Shown here piece by piece: positions 6,519 to 12,053 of a stretch of DNA of 12,053 nucleotides. Every line of letters begins with the position of its first letter. The first letter of the stretch is position 1. Where the stretch lies: NCBI GenBank assembly GCA_902783295.1, contig CACZQT010000205.1, forward strand, positions 1 through 12,053. The letters are read 5' to 3'. The DNA comes from an uncultured Lachnospiraceae bacterium (GTDB lineage Bacteria > Bacillota > Clostridia > Lachnospirales > Lachnospiraceae). Made by a program: the position numbers and the translations under genes. The notes under the pieces are model-generated. The model did no database searches. It was not told the origin of the DNA and saw only the letters and a list, made by a program, of their open reading frames with translations.

Positions 6519-6545
6519 TCTTTCCTCTTTCCCGGCACACTCTGT

Positions 6546-6580
6546 GTACCGATCATGGTACATCCGGAACGATGTTCCGG
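6546..6580 (-). other. Two short inverted repeats between mnmA and the lipoprotein gene
   Basis: CCGGAAC/GTTCCGG (6564-6570, 6574-6580, loop of three) and GTACC/GGTAC (6546-6550, 6557-6561) lie in the 73-bp gap. Neither is followed by a T-run on the minus strand, so they do not look like an intrinsic terminator. They may be processing or stability elements between two co-transcribed genes. Confidence 0.4.
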
Positions 6581-6591
6581 CACCTTCTTTT

Positions 6592-7710
6592 TCATTTACC
6601 AGGCTGCACCGGAGATGCTTCCTGTTCTGCAGCATCCAGTCTCCGGTCTATGATGCCGCCTCCCAGCACCAGATCTCCGCGGTAAAAGACCACAGCCTGC
6701 CCCGGTGTAATCGCACGAACCGGTTCCAGGAACCTGCACTCCGCCAGGTCATCTCCCAGCATCCGGATAATGGCAGGAGCTCCGGCATGGCTGTACCGGA
6801 TTTTTGCCATGACTTCCGTTTCTCCGGCAATCCTCTCTTCTGCCATAAAATTCAGATGGCTCGCCAGAAGCCCTGTCCCGAACATCTCATCTGCTTCTCC
6901 AAGGACTACCTGGTTTTTCTCCGGACGTATCTCCTTCACGAACATAGGCTTCCCGAAAGTGATCCCCAGACCTTTTCTCTGTCCCACGGTAAAATGCCAG
7001 ATGCCTTTATGCTGTCCCAGTACTTTCCCCTGAACATCTACAAAGTCTCCAGGTTCCGGAAGCCGGCCCAGTGCAGACTTCAGATATGATGCGTAGTCAT
7101 GATCCGGAATAAAGCAGATCTCCTGACTGTCCGGCTTATGCGCCACAGGAAGCCCGGCTTCCTCCGCCAGCTGCCGCACCTTCTCCTTCGGGAATTCTCC
7201 GATCGGGAACAGTGTATGCGCCAGCTGATCCTGCGTCAGATTATACAGAGCATATGTCTGGTCTTTCGCTGTAACGGAAGATCTTTCCAGCGCCAGCCGG
7301 CCGCCCGGCAGCTTCCGGATTCTGGCATAATGCCCGGTAGCCACCAGGTCTATGCCCATACTGCGGCTTTTTTCCAGCAATGCCTCCCATTTGACCCACC
7401 GGTTGCAGACAACGCATGGATTCGGAGTACGGCCCAGGGTATATTCCTTTACAAAGTACCGGATTACCTTCTCGGCAAAAACAGTCCGGAAGTCCGCAAC
7501 AAAATGCGGAATTCCAATCGCCTCTGCCACGCGGGCTGCATCCTCCGCTGCCGTTGAAACGGCAGAGCCGCCCACTTCCGGGGTTTTCCCCCAGAATTCC
7601 ATGGTCACGCCTGTCACATCATATCCCTGCTGCTTCAGCAGCCAGGCAGCTGCGGATGAGTCAACTCCGCCGGACATGCCAACGACCACTTTTGGTTTCG
7701 TATCTCCCAC
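6592..7710 (-). CDS. mnmA: tRNA-specific 2-thiouridylase MnmA (TrmU)
   Basis: This 372-aa cytoplasmic enzyme adenylates and thiolates C2 of the wobble uridine (U34) in tRNAs for Lys, Glu and Gln, taking sulfur from a cysteine desulfurase directly or through carriers. The ATP pyrophosphatase P-loop SGGVDSS is at 13-19. Catalytic cysteines are Cys102 (in TPNPCVVCN) and Cys199 (in SQEICFIP), the same numbers as in E. coli MnmA. An extra Cys99 makes a CxxC pair where the E. coli enzyme has Asp. GHYAR (126-130), KDQTYAL (149-155) and FTVGQRKGLGI (240-250) are further family blocks, and the C-terminal beta-barrel is complete. The start is GTG, supported by GGGAGG five bases upstream. A strong promoter lies about 70 bases before it. 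Confidence 0.96.
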   Translation of the reverse strand: MGDTKPKVVVGMSGGVDSSAAAWLLKQQGYDVTGVTMEFWGKTPEVGGSAVSTAAEDAARVAEAIGIPHFVADFRTVFAEKVIRYFVKEYTLGRTPNPCVVCNRWVKWEALLEKSRSMGIDLVATGHYARIRKLPGGRLALERSSVTAKDQTYALYNLTQDQLAHTLFPIGEFPKEKVRQLAEEAGLPVAHKPDSQEICFIPDHDYASYLKSALGRLPEPGDFVDVQGKVLGQHKGIWHFTVGQRKGLGITFGKPMFVKEIRPEKNQVVLGEADEMFGTGLLASHLNFMAEERIAGETEVMAKIRYSHAGAPAIIRMLGDDLAECRFLEPVRAITPGQAVVFYRGDLVLGGGIIDRRLDAAEQEASPVQPGK

Positions 7711-7787
7711 GTAATCCTCCCTTTCTGCAGATCATCCGTGTGACATTCCTGCAGAACAGAACAGCCCGAAAAAGCTGAGCACATTTT

Positions 7788-7816
7788 ATTATACCAGACA
7801 AACTGTCTTCGTGCAA
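7788..7816 (-). promoter_or_regulatory. Promoter of mnmA (extended -10)
   Basis: On the minus strand, TTGCAC (7816-7811), a 17-bp spacer and TATAAT (7793-7788) preceded by TGG form a near-consensus extended -10 promoter. The start of transcription would be near 7781, giving a leader of about 70 bases before the GTG. The leader contains short CTGCAG-type repeats but no riboswitch or leader peptide that I recognise. The promoter stands back-to-back with that of the exonuclease gene in the 222-bp divergent region. Confidence 0.8.
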
Positions 7817-7897
7817 TTCATTCCTTCAGATTTACCGCAGAGAAAGCAATAAAGAAGCGCCTCATCCGAGCTTCTGATGCCATCTGCGAGACACATC

Positions 7898-7926
7898 TTG
7901 TAATTTCCCGGAGAGTTCTATATACT
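7898..7926 (+). promoter_or_regulatory. Promoter of the exonuclease gene, placed for a leaderless mRNA
   Basis: TTGTAA (7898-7903), a 17-bp spacer and TATACT (7921-7926) make a good SigA-type promoter. With standard geometry, +1 falls seven bases after the -10 box, on the A of the ATG at 7933. No Shine-Dalgarno sequence lies at the usual distance; the nearest purine run, GGAGAG, is 17 bases upstream and would lie inside the promoter. An alternative -10, TATATA (7919-7924), has only a 15-bp spacer and would move the start even closer to the gene. Confidence 0.6.
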
Positions 7927-7932
7927 TCTGGC

Positions 7933-9006
7933 ATGAAGACTATCACAAAAAAAATCTCCGGCTTTCCGGAGTTTCCCCGGGAGGGGATTGTTTTTCTGGA
8001 TATCGAAACAACCGGCTTTTCTCCGGAGCACAATCCGGTTTACCTGATCGGTGCCTGTCACTCGCAGGATAACTGTATGCATTTCCTGCAATGGTTCGCC
8101 GAATCCCCTGCTGAAGAAGCAGGAATACTGGCTGCCGCAGCAGAATATCTGCTGCCTTTTGAAGAGGTCGTCACTTTCAACGGAAATACCTTTGATCTCC
8201 CCTATCTGCAGAAGCGGGCAGATTTCCATCAGATGGAGAACGTTTTTGTCTTTCCGAAGCGCCTGGATCTTCTGCAGTCTGTCCGGCCTCTGAAACAGCT
8301 GCTTGGACTGCCGGACTGCCGTCAGAAAACGGTAGAAGCTTTTCTGGGACTTGGCCGGGAAGATACCGCCTCCGGAGGAGATCTGATTTCCGTATACCAC
8401 CAGTATGCTCTTCAACCATCCGGAGAAGCAGAAAAACTTCTCCTTCTTCATAACGAAGAGGATGTCCTGGCTCTGCCGCGCCTGCTTTCCATCCTCGCTT
8501 ACGAGACTCTTTCAGCCGGCCGCTTTCGCGTGAAAGATATAGTTCACACAGAGACAGCATCCGGAGAAAAACCTCCGGTCTTTTCCGTGACTCTGCGCCT
8601 GGAACCGGCTGTTCCTGTTCCGCTTTTCCTGGAGCAGGATGGCATACGCCTCACCCTCCGGGACGAATTTGCAAGGCTTTCTGCCCCGCTTTTCCATGGA
8701 GAACTCCGGCTGTTTTTCCCGGATTACAGAAATTATTTCTATCTGCCGGTGGAGGACATGGCGGTGCACAAAAGTGTAGCCTGTTTCGTCGAAAAAGAAT
8801 TCCGTGAACGCGCGAGCCGTGATACCGCTTATCAGCGGAAAGAAGGGGATTTTCTCCCGCTGCCTTCCGGAATGGAGGTACCGCATCCGTTCCGGGAAAG
8901 CAGAATGAGCCGGCCTTTCCTGCTGCTTACTGAGCTTCCCGGGACCACGGATTTCTGGGCATCTTATCTGACCGCCTTTTTCCGTCAGGCTGTACAGAAT
9001 CCTTAA
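7933..9006 (+). CDS. DEDD-type 3'-5' exonuclease, YprB / RNase_H_2 family
   Basis: This 357-aa protein has a DnaQ-like (RNase H fold) nuclease domain at about 15-190. Exo I is FLDIETTG with Asp23 and Glu25, Exo II is FNGNTFDLP with Asp88, and Exo III is HNEEDVLALPRL with His173 and Asp177. All four metal-binding acidic residues and the general-base His are present, so it should be an active two-metal exonuclease. GGDLISVYHQY (148-158) is a further block of this family. Residues 190-357 hold no domain I can name. The ATG at 7933 gives the short N-terminus usual before Exo I, but there is no ribosome site at normal distance. The natural substrate of this family is not firmly known. It is monocistronic, divergent from mnmA and convergent with the MoxR gene. 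Confidence 0.85.
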   Translation: MKTITKKISGFPEFPREGIVFLDIETTGFSPEHNPVYLIGACHSQDNCMHFLQWFAESPAEEAGILAAAAEYLLPFEEVVTFNGNTFDLPYLQKRADFHQMENVFVFPKRLDLLQSVRPLKQLLGLPDCRQKTVEAFLGLGREDTASGGDLISVYHQYALQPSGEAEKLLLLHNEEDVLALPRLLSILAYETLSAGRFRVKDIVHTETASGEKPPVFSVTLRLEPAVPVPLFLEQDGIRLTLRDEFARLSAPLFHGELRLFFPDYRNYFYLPVEDMAVHKSVACFVEKEFRERASRDTAYQRKEGDFLPLPSGMEVPHPFRESRMSRPFLLLTELPGTTDFWASYLTAFFRQAVQNP

Positions 9007-9035
9007 GGGGAACACTGATTCAATCCGTGTTCCCC
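9007..9035. terminator. Hairpin between convergent exonuclease and MoxR genes
   Basis: GGGGAACAC (9007-9015), immediately after the exonuclease TAA, pairs perfectly with GTGTTCCCC (9027-9035), and an inner GAT/ATC can extend it. There is no U-tract on either side. It may end or protect transcripts from both directions, but it is not a canonical intrinsic terminator. Confidence 0.5.
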
Positions 9036-9092
9036 CGAAACGTCAATATTCTTCTTGTCCTGCAAAGCCTTCCGCTTCTTCCTCGTGATGCT

Positions 9093-10658
9093 CTATATCT
9101 GAAGTCCCAGAACTTCCTGTCTCAGGCTCTCCCTGCGGTCATGCAGCAGCAGAAGCCCGCTGTATTTGTCGTAAGAAGTATTTCCGCATTCGCCCAGGAA
9201 CTGCATGGCATACCAGTCTTCATGCAGTGCCGTCAGGAACAGCACCATCTCCTGCCCGCTGCCATATGACTGAGCCAGGAAAGTAAAACAGTTCGTCAGT
9301 GCATTGTCTGCCTTTCTGTTCTGTTCCATACGGGCATCTTCCCGCTCCGAAAACCAGTTCCTGATCCTTTCCCAGACGGGCTTCTGCCCGTCTTTTTCTG
9401 TTTCGAGCAGGCCGGCTGTCAGCTCGTCCCAGGCAGACAGAGTACGGCGCATGTCGCGTTCCGCCTCTCTGGTAAGCATACCGGCTTCCAGGCAGACCTG
9501 CAGTTCCCTCTGCATGTCTTCGCCGGTCCCCTGGAGCAGACGCACTGCCTCCAGGACTTCTGCCGGCCGGAATTCCTTCGCGGTCGCGGGCAGATCCTCT
9601 TCTGTTCTCTGCTCACGCACGTCCCATTCTGCCTTGAAGACATTCAGACGCCGGAAGATTCTTTCCTGTACCGCGCGGATTTCGCTGCAGCGCATGAATT
9701 CCCGGTGAAGGCCGTCGGACAGCAGACGGATCAGGCTCAGTTTTTCATCAAAAGGCAGATCCTGAACAGCTTCCCGTTCCGGCATATACTTTCCTTCAAG
9801 AATCTCTCCCACCCGGTAAATCCCGCTGTATTTCCTGTACAGATCGTAATACACGGAATAATCCCTGGCTATCTCGGGATCCTGCAGATACTGCACAGCC
9901 AGCATCTCCGTGACCGGTTCCCCCATAGCTTCATAAGCATGGATCATCCGGGAGAGATCCTCCCAGCCGCGGGCTGTCACAAAATACCGGTCTTCCAGAT
10001 CCGTGCGGAAACGGTAGAAATTCTGCGGTTTTGTTTCCAGATAAGAAAGGATCGATCCGTGGATTCCTGCCCGGAGAGCATATTCCTTCCATACGCCGTA
10101 ATCTGCCTCGATCTCCATCTTCTTGACCCGGTCGAGGGTAACGACATCAAATTTCCTGGCGGACCGGTTATACTGCGGCTGGTTCCCTGCCGTAACCACT
10201 ACCCAGCCTTCGGGAACACGGTGTGTACCAAAAGTCTTATACTGCAGAAACTGCAGCATGGTCGGAGCCAGCGTCTCTGATACACAGTTAATCTCATCCA
10301 GGAACAGAATTCCCTCCCGTATGCCTGTCTTCTCTATTTTTTCATATACCGACGCCACGATTTCACTCATGGTATATTCCGTGACGGCTGTGTCCTGGCC
10401 GTCGAAGGAATGATGAGATATCATGGGCAGGCCTATCGCGCTCTGGCGTGTATGATGGGTGATGGTATAAGATACCAGTCCGATCCCGCAGGCTTCGGCA
10501 GCCTGTTTCATAATGGCTGTTTTTCCGATACCGGGAGGCCCGATCAGAAGAATCGGCCTCTGCTGTTCTGCCGGAATCAGCAAGGCCCCCGTCTCATCCT
10601 TTTCCCGGTACGCGCGAACTGTCCGGAGTATTTCTTCCTTTGCTTCCTGAATGTTCAT
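9093..10658 (-). CDS. MoxR-type AAA+ ATPase
   Basis: This 521-aa cytoplasmic ATPase has its AAA+ module at about 1-240: Walker A GPPGIGKT (40-47), Walker B ILFLDEI (117-123), sensor 1 in TAGNQ (Asn159) and sensor-2-like TARGWEDL (Arg230). The long helical C-terminal half (about 240-521) has no domain I can name and is larger than in classic MoxR proteins (about 300-350 aa). MoxR ATPases typically act as chaperone-like remodelers with a VWA-domain partner, and one is encoded immediately upstream. I chose the ATG at 10658, seven bases after AGGGG and 2 bp past the partner's stop. A TTG at 10664 would overlap that stop but lies only one base from the ribosome site. The target of the pair is unknown. 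Confidence 0.85.
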   Translation of the reverse strand: MNIQEAKEEILRTVRAYREKDETGALLIPAEQQRPILLIGPPGIGKTAIMKQAAEACGIGLVSYTITHHTRQSAIGLPMISHHSFDGQDTAVTEYTMSEIVASVYEKIEKTGIREGILFLDEINCVSETLAPTMLQFLQYKTFGTHRVPEGWVVVTAGNQPQYNRSARKFDVVTLDRVKKMEIEADYGVWKEYALRAGIHGSILSYLETKPQNFYRFRTDLEDRYFVTARGWEDLSRMIHAYEAMGEPVTEMLAVQYLQDPEIARDYSVYYDLYRKYSGIYRVGEILEGKYMPEREAVQDLPFDEKLSLIRLLSDGLHREFMRCSEIRAVQERIFRRLNVFKAEWDVREQRTEEDLPATAKEFRPAEVLEAVRLLQGTGEDMQRELQVCLEAGMLTREAERDMRRTLSAWDELTAGLLETEKDGQKPVWERIRNWFSEREDARMEQNRKADNALTNCFTFLAQSYGSGQEMVLFLTALHEDWYAMQFLGECGNTSYDKYSGLLLLHDRRESLRQEVLGLQI

Positions 10659-10660
10659 GT

Positions 10661-11971
10661 TCAATCCCCTGCATACAGACGGATTGCCCAGTCCGGCACT
10701 CCGCTGTCATCATATGGCTGATCCTTCCGGAATACAAACGCCGTATCATAGGGCACAGGATCCGTCGGGTAGGTTCCATATCCGTCCGTAAAATAGAGCA
10801 GCCCGCGCAGATCCGTCAGTCTGCCCTGCCGAAGCAGCCCGTCCACATAAGCAAATACCGGGCGGAAATCGGTTCCCATGCCGCCGTGGATCACCATCTC
10901 CCCCGCATAATCTTTCAGCTGACGGACATCCGTCAGAACCAGATCTTTCTGTACCTGATTATCGCATTCAATCAGGTGAATCTGCACCCGGTGGAAGAAA
11001 GTTTCCCCGGCGGACAGAATAGCCGCCGTTTCCTCCAGGAAGCGGCGCACCAGGTGCGGCTTGGTAGAACCGGACGTATCTATGGCAATCACCAGCTGAT
11101 CGATTCCTACGGTCTCTCTTGTTTCATTCTCCTCAATCAGAGGCATATCTCCGTAAAGTTCCAGCCCCAGGTGATAATAACCGTAATCAAATCCATCCGG
11201 ATCGATCCTCACTTCTTCCCGCACAGTCGTAAACCGGCGCAGAAACTCGCGGTAATCCGTCTTGTTTTCTTCCGTAAATGACAGCAGCCAGGACAGGCTC
11301 CCCTGCTCCCCGGCTGCATCCTTTCCCAGAACCTCTGCCTGGCTTTTCGTGCTCCTGGCCCGGTTCTTCCAGTCTTCCTCCCGCTGTTGAATGCGGTTTG
11401 GCGGCTGATTCTCCGGCGGCTGACGGTCCTGGTTCAGTTCTTCCCAGAAATGATGGTCATCCTGCCGGAATTCCACCTCCAGCTTCTGACGGTGTTCATA
11501 TTCCGGAGGATGCTCTCTGAAATAACTGTACAGCTTTTCAGCGGTCAGCACCTCCGCTTCCTGCTTCAGCCAGCGGAAAGAAGATTCCCGAAAATCCGAA
11601 GGAAGTTCAAACAGGTCCTCCTCACCCATGGAATCCAGCAAAGCTTCCGCCGCAATGTCCGCGCAGAGATCATACAGCGCTGCGTCCTCTACCCGGTTCC
11701 TGGTAAATGGATGCCGGAACAGGCAGTGCAGCAGCATATGCATGTAACAGCGAAGGAGACGTCTCGGCCTCCCCATGAACAGTTCCGTTACATATCTCGG
11801 GTTGTACCGGATCACTTCGGCATCAGTCCCGATCGTTCTGGTCGAGAGATCCATTCTGTACCCCAGGGCGTCCAGTGCCGGTCCCATGACCCGCACTGCC
11901 AGGAAAAGTTCCGTCCTCATCTCCGCCAGGATACGGTTTCCCAGGGCTTCCAGTTCTTTTCGTGTTCTCAT
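10661..11971 (-). CDS. VWA-like / putative metallopeptidase (DUF2201-type) partner of MoxR
   Basis: This 436-aa protein has three parts. The N-terminal part (about 20-150) resembles the putative metallopeptidase domain DUF2201_N, with HMLLH (78-82), His87 and a downstream DLCADIAAEALL helix. A charged Gln/Pro/Arg-rich linker covers about 175-225. The C-terminal part is a VWA-like domain (about 290-436) with an intact metal-ion-dependent adhesion site: DTSGS (298-302), Thr367 in GTDFRP and Asp396 in FTDGYG. The Glu of a standard HExxH zinc-peptidase motif is replaced by Met79, so proteolysis is doubtful. The ATG at 11971 overlaps the upstream stop as ATGA with GGGAAGGA before it. A GTG at 12004 (447 aa) is also open, but it overlaps the upstream coding region and has no properly spaced ribosome site. 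There is no signal peptide or membrane segment. Confidence 0.85.
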   Translation of the reverse strand: MRTRKELEALGNRILAEMRTELFLAVRVMGPALDALGYRMDLSTRTIGTDAEVIRYNPRYVTELFMGRPRRLLRCYMHMLLHCLFRHPFTRNRVEDAALYDLCADIAAEALLDSMGEEDLFELPSDFRESSFRWLKQEAEVLTAEKLYSYFREHPPEYEHRQKLEVEFRQDDHHFWEELNQDRQPPENQPPNRIQQREEDWKNRARSTKSQAEVLGKDAAGEQGSLSWLLSFTEENKTDYREFLRRFTTVREEVRIDPDGFDYGYYHLGLELYGDMPLIEENETRETVGIDQLVIAIDTSGSTKPHLVRRFLEETAAILSAGETFFHRVQIHLIECDNQVQKDLVLTDVRQLKDYAGEMVIHGGMGTDFRPVFAYVDGLLRQGRLTDLRGLLYFTDGYGTYPTDPVPYDTAFVFRKDQPYDDSGVPDWAIRLYAGD

Positions 11972-12053
11972 TCCTTCCCGTCCCAGCAATACGTGCACAG
12001 GCACTCCTGCGGAATTCCCACAGCCTTCAGCATGTCGTCCAGCCGGTTAAACC
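11968..12053 (-). CDS. C-terminal end of a gene, possibly amidophosphoribosyltransferase-like
   Basis: The last 27 codons of a minus-strand gene run in from the right edge and stop at TGA (11970-11968), overlapping the ATG of the VWA-like gene by 4 bp. The C-terminus reads CLCTYCWDGKE. Its C-x-x-C-aromatic-x-G-K pattern resembles the C-terminal Fe-S cysteine pair of Fe-S-type PurF enzymes (C-x-x-C-F-T-G-K), and the preceding LKAVGIP fits the helix before that motif. PurF transfers ammonia from glutamine to PRPP as the first step of purine synthesis. The identification rests on a short stretch from memory. That a reading frame continues to the edge and ends in a coupled stop is well supported. 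Confidence 0.55.
   Translation of the reverse strand, partial: FNRLDDMLKAVGIPQECLCTYCWDGKE

Noticed and set aside
7711..7787. Possible riboswitch or leader peptide in the mnmA leader
   Set aside because: The leader is about 70 bases, with only short CTGCAG repeats, no conserved aptamer pattern and no convincing small ORF.
7933..9006. High density of TCCGG/CCGGA words, including small CCGGAG/CTCCGG inverted repeats in the exonuclease gene
   Set aside because: Similar words occur in mnmA and elsewhere in the window and fit codon preference for Ser-Gly/Pro-Glu type pairs; no periodic or positional pattern is visible.

Overview
The window looks like chromosomal DNA from a Bacillota bacterium, probably a Clostridia-type anaerobe. 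The case rests on strong GGAGG-type ribosome sites, SigA-like promoters, a tRNA gene without an encoded CCA end, a YprB-type exonuclease and a MoxR/DUF2201-type pair. The lineage is an inference; no rRNA or diagnostic marker is present. I see no phage, insertion sequence, integrase, CRISPR array or defence island. Genes are tightly packed, and the longest stretch without a gene is about 220 bases (7711-7932).

Left part (about 90-5021, + strand): a complete five-gene branched-chain amino-acid (LIV/HAAT family) ABC transporter in the order livJ, livH, livM, livG, livF. A consensus promoter precedes livJ. A GC-rich hairpin between livJ and livH probably lets the binding protein be made in excess. 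The livM/livG and livG/livF junctions overlap by 4 bp, which suggests translational coupling.

Middle (5020-7710): two tandem copies of a 21-bp unit follow livF. Next come a strong promoter, a tRNA-Val(CAC) gene, a terminator hairpin and, 60 bp after the tRNA, an OmpR/PhoB-type response regulator with no kinase beside it. The regulator converges on a minus-strand pair: mnmA (tRNA 2-thiouridylase) followed by a small SH3-domain lipoprotein. A 15-bp perfect hairpin separates the convergent genes and contains the regulator's stop codon in its loop.

Right part (7711-12053): mnmA and a DEDD-type 3'-5' exonuclease (YprB/RNase_H_2 family) diverge from a 222-bp intergenic region with a good promoter on each side. 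The exonuclease promoter is placed so that transcription would start exactly at the ATG, and no ribosome-binding site is visible, so the mRNA may be leaderless. From the right edge, a minus-strand operon carries the 3' end of a gene whose last residues resemble the C-terminal CxxC tail of amidophosphoribosyltransferase, then a VWA/metallopeptidase-like (DUF2201-type) protein, then a MoxR-type AAA+ ATPase. Junctions are 4 bp overlapping and 2 bp apart. This MoxR-VWA pair, whose HExxH site reads HMLLH, is the least understood part of the window and the best candidate for an uncharacterised machine.
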